Notes under the pieces: model-generated | The model's input: only the letters and a program-made list of their open reading frames with translations | What the model was told of the DNA's origin: nothing | The model's database searches: none | Part shown: one piece after another, positions 54,167 to 61,515 of the stretch | Numbering within the stretch: position 1 is the first letter of the stretch | Layout of the letters: every line of letters begins with the position of its first letter | Made by a program: the position numbers and the translations under genes | NCBI RefSeq assembly: GCF_019879105.1 | Contig: NZ_CP082247.1 | Coordinates: 248,001 to 312,000 of the forward strand | DNA from: Natrinema sp. SYSU A 869 | GTDB lineage: Archaea > Halobacteriota > Halobacteria > Halobacteriales > Natrialbaceae | Direction of reading: 5' to 3' | DNA length: 64,000 nt

Positions 54167-54368
54167 CCCTTGGCGAAAGTACGGTTCATAATCCAGCGGT
54201 TAGGAACTTGGTGGTGGTCGGTGATCCAGTTCTCTCCCGAGCGGATCTGAGGTCCGTGGCCCGTGTTAATTCGCCCCCTGATCGATAGAATGTGAGGAAG
54301 GGACTCGTAGAGAACTCGGTAATAAGCAGTAGGCCATCAGCTCGAACCAGGGGGACGCTCCAAAACCG

Positions 54369-54376
54369 TTTATAAA
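54369..54376 (+). promoter_or_regulatory. TATA box of the AsnC-like fragment
   Basis: TTTATAAA lies 22-29 bases before the ATG at 54398, a textbook haloarchaeal spacing. Confidence 0.55.
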
Positions 54377-54397
54377 CACGATGCCGATACACAAGCT

Positions 54398-54472
54398 ATG
54401 GGTGATCGGCTTGACGAGATCGACAAGCGCATCCTCTACTATTTAGCGCAGGATGCACGAAACGTCTCAGCG
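54398..54472 (+). pseudogene. N-terminal stub of an Lrp/AsnC-type regulator
   Basis: MGDRLDEIDKRILYYLAQDA then RNVSA is the standard opening of Lrp/AsnC proteins. The match stops after about 25 residues. Directly after, the minus strand (about 54533 to 54455) reads GKGKFGVAVDEEIAQEVDDL, which resembles the start of a small ribbon-helix-helix or antitoxin-like protein; two truncated genes therefore appear joined head-on. Between this point and 54665 nothing else is recognisable. Confidence 0.6.
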
Positions 54473-54665
54473 ATCAAATCGTCCACTTCTTGCGCGATCT
54501 CTTCGTCAACAGCAACGCCGAATTTTCCTTTGCCATGTATGTAACGCACTAAGAACGGCGTTCACCAAGTATACGGCGTTTTCAAGTCGTTAACGATGAC
54601 TCATAAGACCATGTGAATCGTTCTATGACACCCTCTCAACCAGAGGGAAAACGAGGCGATTGTCC

Positions 54666-55817
54666 CTATGAAAACGGGAGCTCAATATCTTCTTCGTTGC
54701 TCACCCACTCGCCCTCAATGTAATTTTCTACTGATAACGGCTCTTCAGGGAAAGTCTGTTCGAGAGTAGATGACGACAGTTCCTCCGCCGACGCCGTATC
54801 TGCATCAGTGGTCTCTTCATTGTCGGTAGAGGCAATCTGGCGTTCAACAATGGTCCCATTGGCACCGACTGCGACGTGGTACATGTCTCCTCGGGAAACA
54901 CCATTGAGTACTGCCTCAACAGGGGTTTTGAATCGTTGCCATTGTCCTGCGGATTGGCGCTCATATACTTTACCATTGTCGCCAGCTGCGAGTCCCTCAG
55001 ATCCCTCACGAGCAACAGCTCGAATTGCCTCGCGCTCATCGTCAGCGACATGGGGAGTCCACCGGAAGCCATCGTACCGGTAGATGATGCCAGGCCCAGC
55101 GGCAACGTTCACGTCGTCTTCGGCTTGGCTTGCGATATCGAAAAACGAGCCACCAGCGAAGTCGATACCGATCTGTCCCCACGTCTCGCCCCCATCGTAT
55201 GTTTCCGCGACGAACTGACTGGTGCTACAGACATGCCCCTGCTCCCGCGTGTTGAAATCAATTCCAGGAATCGTCGAGCCACCACCAGGCTTAATTACGT
55301 CATTATACTGGACGGCCCCGCTTTCCTGGCGGACACCTACGAGCAGCTCACCAGACCCGTTGACGAAATACAGGCGCTCATTCTCGTCGGCGTTCCCCCG
55401 CACAGCGCAGTCCTCCCATGTGCTTGTCATTTCCATCGGTGCGGAGTAGTTCGTCAGCGTCTGGGTCGTGACGTTGTATTCGCCAATGACGCCGCTTCCA
55501 CCGACAAACCAGACAGCTTCGCCGTCGTCAGTCACATCAATCCCGGTTAGCCGCCGACTTCGAGCTTGGGGACCGTACTCGACGACGAGTTCCCAGCCGC
55601 CTTGAGTCCGGGCGGCAACATTGCCATTAGCCCCGCAAGCGAACGGACCTTGGGCAGTATTGACGGCGTCGTTGAATGTCGCCTCAGTAGGAGAGTCTGC
55701 TTCCTTCCAACCGTTGTCGGTCGATTCCTGCGTGGATGCCGCGCTGAATCCGGTGATCCCAACAACTGTCGTTGCTGCTCCTAAGCACATGAATTCACGG
55801 CGCGTATGATCAGTCAT
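54666..55817 (-). CDS. Tat-exported beta-propeller-like protein
   Basis: About 383 residues. The N-terminus has a twin-Arg signal, HTRREFMCLGAATTVVGITG, without a lipobox Cys in the usual place. The mature part has repeated blade-like units, such as GEAVWFVGGSGVIGEYNVTT, ERLYFVNGSGELLVGVRQES, ETYDGGETWGQIGIDFAGGS and GLAAGDNGKVYERQSAGQWQ, of the BNR/YCF48-like kind. It probably sits outside the cell. Function unknown. ATG at 55817 is preferred to the TTG two codons upstream. IS6 copy 2 starts 67 bases upstream of it. Confidence 0.8.
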   Translation of the reverse strand: MTDHTRREFMCLGAATTVVGITGFSAASTQESTDNGWKEADSPTEATFNDAVNTAQGPFACGANGNVAARTQGGWELVVEYGPQARSRRLTGIDVTDDGEAVWFVGGSGVIGEYNVTTQTLTNYSAPMEMTSTWEDCAVRGNADENERLYFVNGSGELLVGVRQESGAVQYNDVIKPGGGSTIPGIDFNTREQGHVCSTSQFVAETYDGGETWGQIGIDFAGGSFFDIASQAEDDVNVAAGPGIIYRYDGFRWTPHVADDEREAIRAVAREGSEGLAAGDNGKVYERQSAGQWQRFKTPVEAVLNGVSRGDMYHVAVGANGTIVERQIASTDNEETTDADTASAEELSSSTLEQTFPEEPLSVENYIEGEWVSNEEDIELPFS

Positions 55818-55883
55818 CGTCAATTACAATTCAATATATCGACTTATAATAATATTCGTGCTAGATTATAATTTGACATGAAT

Positions 55884-56624
55884 GGCACTGTCTAGTCAAC
55901 GATTCTGCACCTCCTCAACAGGCGTGCGGTTGTTGAGCGCCTGGTTTGGTCGCTGGAAATTATAGTAGTAGACGAAGGCGGCGAGCCAGCGCGCAGCGCT
56001 GGCTCTGCCGCCCATCCACGTCTGGTGAAATCGGTCGATCCGCATCGCAAGCGTCTGGAACCACTTTTCGATCAAGTTCCGGTCGACGTAGTCGAGGTGA
56101 CCGCGTAGATCGCACCGCGCGAGCGCGGTCAAATAGCCCATCCCGTCCACGAGAAACGTCGTCTCCGAGAAGTCGTGTTTCTCGGCCAGCTGGCCGAGAA
56201 ACTCGGCGGCTGGGTCCGTTCCTCGCCGTTCTAAGACGACCGCACCGAGCAGTAGCTTCGTCTCGACGTCGATTGCGGCGTACAGCCAGTGCTGCTCGGT
56301 GCCGATTTTCACTGCGGTTTCATCGACCGCGACCCGCGACGGCTCTGCCGTCGGCGGGTCTGGGACGGTTTCCGCAGTGCGGTGAACCCACTGCCACACC
56401 GCCTGATGTGACCGGATCACGCCGAACTGCTCCAGCGCGGCGGCTGTTTCACGAAGCGAAATTCCCGTCGAGTGAAGCCGCACCGCGAGCGCCCTCAGAG
56501 CGCTCGCGGTGCTCTCGTCGTCCCAACACGCAAGCGGATTCGGCTCCAGAGAGACGGTAAACAGTTCTTGAGCGGCCATGGCATCCGTCTCTAAGAACTG
56601 TCCGCTCTTTGGCTAGACAGTGCC
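55884..56624 (-). mobile_element. IS6-family insertion sequence, copy 2
   Basis: 741 bp, same ends and orientation as the copy at 40633-41373 and offset by exactly 15251 bases throughout. Unlike copy 1 it has no target duplication: the 8 bases before it are ACATGAAT, those after it GGCGATGC. That suggests it arrived by, or later took part in, a rearrangement. Confidence 0.92.
55896..56579 (-). CDS. IS6-family DDE transposase
   Basis: 227 residues, identical to the protein at 40645-41328. The same intragenic hairpins occur at +15251 positions, for example the 26-bp palindrome at 56177-56202 and the 13-bp stem at 56480-56512. See copy 1 for catalytic motifs. Confidence 0.92.
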   Translation of the reverse strand: MAAQELFTVSLEPNPLACWDDESTASALRALAVRLHSTGISLRETAAALEQFGVIRSHQAVWQWVHRTAETVPDPPTAEPSRVAVDETAVKIGTEQHWLYAAIDVETKLLLGAVVLERRGTDPAAEFLGQLAEKHDFSETTFLVDGMGYLTALARCDLRGHLDYVDRNLIEKWFQTLAMRIDRFHQTWMGGRASAARWLAAFVYYYNFQRPNQALNNRTPVEEVQNR

Positions 56625-56666
56625 GGCGATGCCTAACTATCAGAAGTGCGACGGCATCGTCTCGAT

Positions 56667-57312
56667 GGCACTGTCTAGTTGAGCCAGTTTGAGAAACGAG
56701 CAGGTCGTTGAGTGAATTGGATAGAACGCTCTCAGACCTGCTCAGAGAGGTCTATGAGGCGGATTTAGAAGAATTTTGGGAGAACGAGCGGACGGCGACG
56801 CCCGTTAGGGCGTTCGCCGTCCGCCTCCACCAGACCGGTTGTTCGCTTCGAGGGACAATAACGATTCTCGCTGAATTAGGGATTGAACTGCCTCATGGAA
56901 CGGTCTGGAGTTGGATACATCGGCTGGCTGACAGCGGACGCGACCCGCCAACGGAGACCCCGTCGGGGTCGCTGTTGACGAAACCGCTGTCAAAATCAAC
57001 GGCGAGTGGTATTGGGTGTATGCTGCAATAGATATTGGGTCAAAGTTGATTCTCGACGTCGCGTTATTTGGTCGGAACGGCACTGATCCGGCGGCTGCAT
57101 TTCTCCAGAAACTCCGCGAGAAACACGATCTCTTCGAGGCTGAATTTCTCGTTGACCAATTCGGCTATCGGACAGCTCTCTCGCGGTTAGAATCGAGCGA
57201 TCGGGTCAACTATACCGACCGAAACCTTATCGAAAGGTAGTTTCATACCCTCAAAATTCGCGTTGACCGTTTCCATAACTCGTGGGTGGGCAGTCGGGCG
57301 AGTGTTCGCGAG
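56667..57312 (+). mobile_element. Degenerate IS6-family element, 3' truncated
   Basis: It starts with GGCACTGTCTAGTT at 56667, the same left end as the intact copies. The transposase reads LSDLLREVYEADLEEFWENE, then a one-base shift near the G-run at 56965-56968 to VAVDETAVKI and VYAAIDIGSKLILDVALFGR, then DRNLIER, an in-frame TAG where intact copies have Trp, and FHTLKIRVDRFHNSWVGSRA. It breaks off near 57312 in the gene on the other strand. About 40-50 percent similar to the intact IS6 protein by eye. Confidence 0.8.
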
Positions 57313-57433
57313 CCTCTCGCTGGGCCTGCTGTTCGAGTTCACCTGCCCGTTGAGAGTGCTCGTCACCGATTTCGTCGACGATGGCGTTATCGATCGTGAA
57401 GCGCTTGCCACGGTGATCAACCTGTTCGAGCAT
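57313..57433 (-). pseudogene. Third gene of the SWIM operon, cut by the IS remnant
   Basis: MLEQVDHRGKRFTIDNAIVD followed by EIGDEHSQRAGELEQQAQRE, a helical charged N-terminus. After about 40 residues it runs into the degenerate IS6 element. Its start overlaps the stop of the small zinc-finger gene (TGATG at 57431-57435). Family unknown. Confidence 0.55.
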
Positions 57434-57588
57434 CAGTATGCGTCCTCTTGAGAAGCGTCTCGAGCGTCCGCCCGCAAGTGATCGTATCGGACTTCACACT
57501 TGTCTGAACAGAACCGTCCGGTGTATCCTGCTTGATCGCGGGCGAGTCTCGTACAGGTCGGCAGTCGGCACTCATTGCGGTCGGTCAT
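57433..57588 (-). CDS. Small zinc-finger protein
   Basis: 51 residues from MTDRNECRLPTCTRLARDQA. Four Cys are arranged C-x4-C ... C-x3-C (CRLPTC and FCSDKC), with GYTGRFCSDKCEVRYDHLRA, resembling short zinc fingers of the type that ends a strand with a CSxxC knuckle. The stop overlaps the next gene's start. The preceding SWIM gene is 158 bases upstream on the same strand. Such micro zinc-finger proteins are common in haloarchaea and act as regulators or protein partners; this one's partner is probably the SWIM protein. Confidence 0.7.
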   Translation of the reverse strand: MTDRNECRLPTCTRLARDQAGYTGRFCSDKCEVRYDHLRADARDASQEDAY

Positions 57589-57746
57589 CTGGCGATACCT
57601 CGATTCAGAAACCGAGTCGTCTCACTGTCTGGCGACGCTGGTACTCCATCAACTATATTCATGGATTGCTGCGATGGCTCTGTTCGAGCCCCCGCACCCC
57701 TTCTGGGGCGATAAACTGTCTCGAGCAACGACTCAGTCGCCCATCG

Positions 57747-58307
57747 TCAGTGACTGAATGTCCCATCCGGAGCGGGAACCAGCCCGGTGTGGATCTCGAG
57801 ATCGAGACGCCGAAGATGCTTGCAGCCATCGTCTGGCTGGCGCTTCTCGAAGTCCGGACAGGTGCACGTCTCTCCCTCGATGTCGACCTCGTAGGTATGT
57901 CCACTCTCACTCACAACCTCGTAGCGAGCGCCCGCTGTGGCAAAGCGGACGTCCATGTCCTCACTCAGTGCACGGCGAGTTCGTGGGTCGTCGATCGAGT
58001 AGCCACCTTCCTCGAGTGGGGTCGATGGTGCTGGTGTTTCACACTGGTCTCTGAACTTGTCGCGACGATTGCGTTCTTGGCCACAATTCCGGCAGCGCCA
58101 GTAGCGTGTACGATACTCGTAGCCATCGGTGAGATCGATCTCGTATGGTGTTGGTTCCCTGCCTGGTAACCACTTGTCAATGGCGATGAGTTCGTGCCCG
58201 TTCAGTCGAGCGACGCCACCGGAATACCTCTGCTCTCGGTCAGTGGTGTCGCCGCGATCGTGGTGGTGCTCCTGCTGCTCGTGATGGATTGGTCGATCTA
58301 TACTCAT
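57747..58307 (-). CDS. SWIM zinc-finger protein
   Basis: 186 residues. N-terminal His-rich region (HHEQQEHHHDRGDTT), a Cys pair in WRCRNCGQERNRR with a later Cys (FRDQCETPAP), and a C-terminal SWIM motif, CTCPDFEKRQPDDGCKHL, preceded by VVSESGHTYEVDIEGE. SWIM domains (CxCx(n)CxH) bind zinc and take part in DNA or protein binding, often in plasmid-encoded recombination or transposition genes. It leads a minus-strand operon with the small zinc-finger gene and the truncated gene. Confidence 0.88.
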   Translation of the reverse strand: MSIDRPIHHEQQEHHHDRGDTTDREQRYSGGVARLNGHELIAIDKWLPGREPTPYEIDLTDGYEYRTRYWRCRNCGQERNRRDKFRDQCETPAPSTPLEEGGYSIDDPRTRRALSEDMDVRFATAGARYEVVSESGHTYEVDIEGETCTCPDFEKRQPDDGCKHLRRLDLEIHTGLVPAPDGTFSH

Positions 58308-58538
58308 GGGTACTCTCGAGGCACACGTCGTCGCGCCTCACCCGTCAGGCGCGAAAAGGCAACTCAGATTTTAGGTCAGGGAATCGGTTGTGAGGAGATA
58401 ATTCTGAGTAGGATCGCAGTCTCCGTTTGTTCGAAGGTGTCCCCCGAGACTGGTTGGTTCCTCACGGAGTCAGCCCTGTCCCCCGCTGAGGAATACTCTT
58501 AAGCAAGCCGATAGCAAAGAGTGGAGTACAACGTCGAG

Positions 58539-58802
58539 ATGACCGATCTCTCTGATCCACAGCCACCGCTTCCAGAGTGGATCTTGGACACGTACGATGT
58601 CCTTTGTACTCACAGTCTCAACTTGGCTGAGCAGGAAGACGTCCAGTCGATCCCTCGAGAGCAAGCGCTCGAGGTTCTCCACAGTACTGATGAATTGGCC
58701 CTTGAACCCGAGGATGCGACCCATGCACTTACCCGGTTGATTGAGCGAGGCTACTTTTACGAGGTTGACGGCGACCTTCGGGTGACGACGCCGGAAGACT
58801 AA
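58539..58802 (+). CDS. Uncharacterised haloarchaeal protein (winged-helix-like)
   Basis: 87 residues from MTDLSDPQPPLPEWILDTYD, with LNLAEQEDVQSIPREQALEV and HALTRLIERGYFYEVDGDLR, a helix-helix-wing pattern that suggests a small winged-helix fold. Divergent from the SWIM gene. A TATA-like TTAAGC lies roughly 35-40 bases upstream. Function unknown; DNA binding is possible. Confidence 0.6.
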   Translation: MTDLSDPQPPLPEWILDTYDVLCTHSLNLAEQEDVQSIPREQALEVLHSTDELALEPEDATHALTRLIERGYFYEVDGDLRVTTPED

Positions 58803-59179
58803 CTCACGCTCTTCGAAGCACAATACTGGATTTGGAACGTAATCGCATCTCGGTTTCCGTGATCGTTCCTTCACCGATATCCGCTGGATCGGTAGAAACT
58901 ACTCGCCTTCGCGTTGATTATGACAAGAAGGAGTCATAGAAGAGTTCTCATGCTCTCTGTGCGGGCACCCGACGAATGATAAGTATAGGCGAACAATGGA
59001 ACGCTGTAAAGTGCCCTCTGACAAGTCACTGCCAATACCTATATGATAAATAATATCTACGATGTCACTCATCGGCTGCGGTGGTGATGATACGCTATTA
59101 GTTATGGTTCTGTGATTCAGCTAATGGGATTAAAGGGGATTCAATACCTCTGGAGTGATGCGCCCTGTTAGGTGTCCGT
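58803..59179. other. AT-rich spacer
   Basis: About 375 bases with no recognised gene. It includes AT-rich stretches near 59040-59060 (ATGATAAATAATATC) and probably holds the promoter of the next operon. Confidence 0.45.
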
Positions 59180-59326
59180 ATGGCAAAAGCGCATCTGTTG
59201 AATGAGGACCTGATGCAGTCAGTTGGTACTGAACGGGGTAAACGTGGCCGGGAGTTGTCACCCCCTTTGTATGGCGTGGTCAAAGTACCAACGTCATGCG
59301 ATTCAGACATACGGGGTGAGAAATGA
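59180..59326 (+). CDS. 48-residue ORF coupled to the HTH-10 gene
   Basis: MAKAHLLNEDLMQSVGTERG continues to a stop that overlaps the next start by ATGA (59323-59326). It is basic in the middle (GKRGREL), with no family. Coupling is the only support; it may be a leader peptide gene or chance frame. Confidence 0.4.
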   Translation: MAKAHLLNEDLMQSVGTERGKRGRELSPPLYGVVKVPTSCDSDIRGEK

Positions 59327-59994
59327 GCTTGATCGCTGAGTTCAGCATTGTCTCTCCGCTAATGAGAGAAACAGAAGCAGTCCCAGAGATGGTGTTACAC
59401 ACTGAGGACATACATATGACGCAGGCGGGGGAGGAGAAACACATCTTCTGGGCTTCTGGTGACGATTTCAGCACCTTCGAATCAGCACTCCAAGCCGACC
59501 CTACCACCAAAGAGTATGCCTGTCTCACTGAACTCGACGACCGACGTTTATATCGTGTGACGTACCCCGAAGACGCTGTACAGGAGTCATTGTATCCAAA
59601 AGCGACTAAGCATGATATAGTGTATCTCGATATTACAACCACACATGAGGAGTCCCGCTTTCGTGTTCGCATCCCAACTCTGGAAGCACTAAAAGAATAT
59701 CGTGAAGCCTGTGAAGAGGAAGGGATTTCGTTTCACCTTCACCGTCTCTATCAGGAACAGCCTGATGACCCGGCTGAACGGTTCGAATTGACTCCTGCTC
59801 AGCATGACGTACTCGTTCGAGCACATGAACGTGGCTACTTTAACGAGCCACGCTGCATCACACTCGAAGAGTTGGCAGAGGAGGTCGAGGTTACCTCGTC
59901 TGCACTTGGGCGGCGGCTGCGGCGAGCACTAGACACACTCGTTGAACAGACGGTCCGTTCAGATGCCGACGTTGTCACTGATACAGAACGATAG
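59323..59994 (+). CDS. HTH-10 (bacterio-opsin-activator-like) transcription regulator
   Basis: 223 residues. N-terminal sensor-like part (AEFSIVSPLMRETEAVPEMV, HTEDIHMTQAGEEKHIFWAS) and a C-terminal HTH-10 domain: LTPAQHDVLVRAHERGYFNE, ITLEELAEEVEVTSSALGRR, LRRALDTLVEQTV. The last residues and the stop codon fall inside the palindromic element (from 59979), so its true end was probably replaced by the insertion. It is followed by HalOD1 and small genes on the same strand, now separated by the element. Confidence 0.88.
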   Translation: MSLIAEFSIVSPLMRETEAVPEMVLHTEDIHMTQAGEEKHIFWASGDDFSTFESALQADPTTKEYACLTELDDRRLYRVTYPEDAVQESLYPKATKHDIVYLDITTTHEESRFRVRIPTLEALKEYREACEEEGISFHLHRLYQEQPDDPAERFELTPAQHDVLVRAHERGYFNEPRCITLEELAEEVEVTSSALGRRLRRALDTLVEQTVRSDADVVTDTER

Positions 59995-60361
59995 CGCATA
60001 CCCGCGTCTTCAGGCGCGGGTCGAGCGGTAGGCCTATCCGACCAACTGTCGTAGATGGCCGGAACGGATTTCCCTCAAAACTGTTTTAGTGTGGTGCGTC
60101 GTAGCATAGAGTGTGACGAATACCGTGAGATGCCGTTCCTGAACCACAAAGGATGGCGAACCAGCGGTGGTTCGCACGGCGATGACATGGTATTCGACGG
60201 GGCCTGTTTGACCGGGCCACAGCCCTATACAGGGGAGGAAACGAGAGTTCCCCCGGTATGCTGCCGGTTCCCCTTGAGTGCGGGCTGGAACCTCGAACGC
60301 CACACCCGGCGGAAATCAGATGGGCGGATTCCACGCCCTGAAGGGCGTGGAGGAGGTCAAT
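59979..60361. mobile_element. 383-bp palindrome-associated element (IS200/IS605-type), copy 2
   Basis: Nearly identical to 547-929, same length and orientation. Left hairpin ACCCGCG-TCTTCAGG-CGCGGGT, right hairpin CCACGCCC-TGAA-GGGCGTGG near 60331-60350. It lies between the HTH-10 gene and the HalOD1 gene and supplies the HTH-10 stop codon. It carries no coding region. Confidence 0.82.
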
Positions 60362-60446
60362 AATCTCCATCTGAACAAGAGGGCACTTAAACACGTAGCT
60401 ACTGACTACGGAGACTCACACGTATGGAGTGCTCAATAGGAAATAG

Positions 60447-60749
60447 ATGTCAAGCACAGATTCCCCTGTCAAGTATACTTACAGTGAGGATGCCCCCGTC
60501 AGCCAAACAGTCATCGCTGCTGTTGCAGAAGCATCAAATCGTGATCCGATTGAGTTGGATCCGCTCTATGAATATATCGACCCTGATGCCCTGAACACTC
60601 TCTTTCATCCCCACTCCAGTGATGAGGCGGATCAAGACGAAGTGTATCTGGAATTTACCTATACAACGTATCGCGTCGCAGTGACCGCCAACTACGTTCA
60701 TGTCTCTCAATTAGAAGGAGCGGAGAGCAGCAGTATAGTCGACCTGTGA
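60447..60749 (+). CDS. HalOD1 output-domain protein
   Basis: 100 residues. A complete HalOD1 domain: SQTVIAAVAEASNRDPIELD, PLYEYIDPDALNTLFHPHSS, and the closing strand VYLEFTYTTYRVAVTANYVH. HalOD1 is a haloarchaeal output domain of unknown biochemical role, often near HTH-10 regulators and histidine kinases. It was probably in one operon with the HTH-10 gene before the 383-bp element inserted. A fragment of the same domain is at 51538. Confidence 0.88.
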   Translation: MSSTDSPVKYTYSEDAPVSQTVIAAVAEASNRDPIELDPLYEYIDPDALNTLFHPHSSDEADQDEVYLEFTYTTYRVAVTANYVHVSQLEGAESSSIVDL

Positions 60750-60757
60750 CACACTTC

Positions 60758-60922
60758 ATGACAAATGAACAGCCAATTGATAACACTGAATCGCTTCGTT
60801 CCGCTCTCCAAGCGATCTTAGAAGAAGCAGCAACAAACGATGTCGAGATAGAAGGGAGCCTACGAATCCGAGCGACGGCTGATCATCCGAATTGGGAAAT
60901 CCAGATTTGGAAACTCGAATGA
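60758..60922 (+). CDS. Small protein in the HalOD1 operon
   Basis: 54 residues from MTNEQPIDNTESLRSALQAI, then EGSLRIRATADHPNWEIQIW. It starts 8 bases after the HalOD1 stop. No family is recognised; the pattern of an N-terminal helix and two strands looks like a real small protein. Confidence 0.6.
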   Translation: MTNEQPIDNTESLRSALQAILEEAATNDVEIEGSLRIRATADHPNWEIQIWKLE

Positions 60923-60957
60923 GCGATAATTTCCAGTATTCATATCAATGAGGGAGG

Positions 60958-61092
60958 ATGAGTGTGTCTGTACAGGAATACAAGCGGTGTCTGAACTGTG
61001 GCACGGTGGAAAGAGAGATAATTTATACGTACTGCGAGACCTGTGCGACGCCTCTCGTCGAGTCGTACAATTGTGGCGAACCGCAAGATTAA
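60958..61092 (+). CDS. Zinc-ribbon micro-protein
   Basis: 44 residues. Two CxxC knuckles (RCLNCGT and YCETCAT) separated by 11 residues make a zinc ribbon. A strong Shine-Dalgarno sequence, GGGAGG, lies directly before the ATG (the two almost touch), so spacing is unusually short. A final Cys (YNCGEP) may or may not bind metal. It is the third small gene after the HalOD1 gene, and proteins of this size are known as regulators in haloarchaea. Confidence 0.65.
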   Translation: MSVSVQEYKRCLNCGTVEREIIYTYCETCATPLVESYNCGEPQD

Positions 61093-61203
61093 GTAAACGA
61101 CTGTTTACAGCGATCAATACGCAGGTGTAGTGAACAGATAATTCATTTCGGTCGATGCGAAAGAAACGCCATGCGAATCGTTCTATGACTCCCTCACCTG
61201 CTG

Positions 61204-61515
61204 TTAGTCGTCCTCGAGCCACTCGTCCAGCTCGCCGAGCGCGCCGTCGACGACGACCAGGTGATCGTACTCGTCACCGAGGTCAGTAACTTCCTCATAG
61301 CCGAGGTCGTCGAGTACCCCCATTAAACGGCGAAGGGCCGCCTCTTCCACAACGACGAGATCGATATCTTTGGTCGTGTCCTTGAGAGACGGCTCGTGAA
61401 GTGACATTGCGCCACCTCCGATGAGATACGTATCAACGTCCGTCTGGAGGTGATCTGCGATTTCCTGGAGTTCGGTCTCGATATAATTACGACCGAATCG
61501 TTCACGAGAGCTCAT
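61204..61515 (-). CDS. Nucleotidyltransferase-fold protein (DUF6036-like), shortened
   Basis: 103 residues. DTYLIGGGAMSLHEPSLKDT and TKDIDLVVVEEAALRRLM give the GG...DxD nucleotidyltransferase signature. After YEEVTDLGDEYDHL the family pattern is lost and the protein ends early (normal members are roughly 170-250 residues), so it is probably internally deleted or truncated. It overlaps the upstream HTH gene by 4 bases (ATGA at 61512-61515), as toxin-antitoxin pairs often do. Confidence 0.7.
   Translation of the reverse strand: MSSRERFGRNYIETELQEIADHLQTDVDTYLIGGGAMSLHEPSLKDTTKDIDLVVVEEAALRRLMGVLDDLGYEEVTDLGDEYDHLVVVDGALGELDEWLEDD

Noticed and set aside
40633-56624. Classical compound transposon made of two IS6 copies
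   Set aside because: The outer flanks do not match (GTTGACCG versus GGCGATGC), and the left copy has its own duplication, so the 16 kb did not insert as one unit here.
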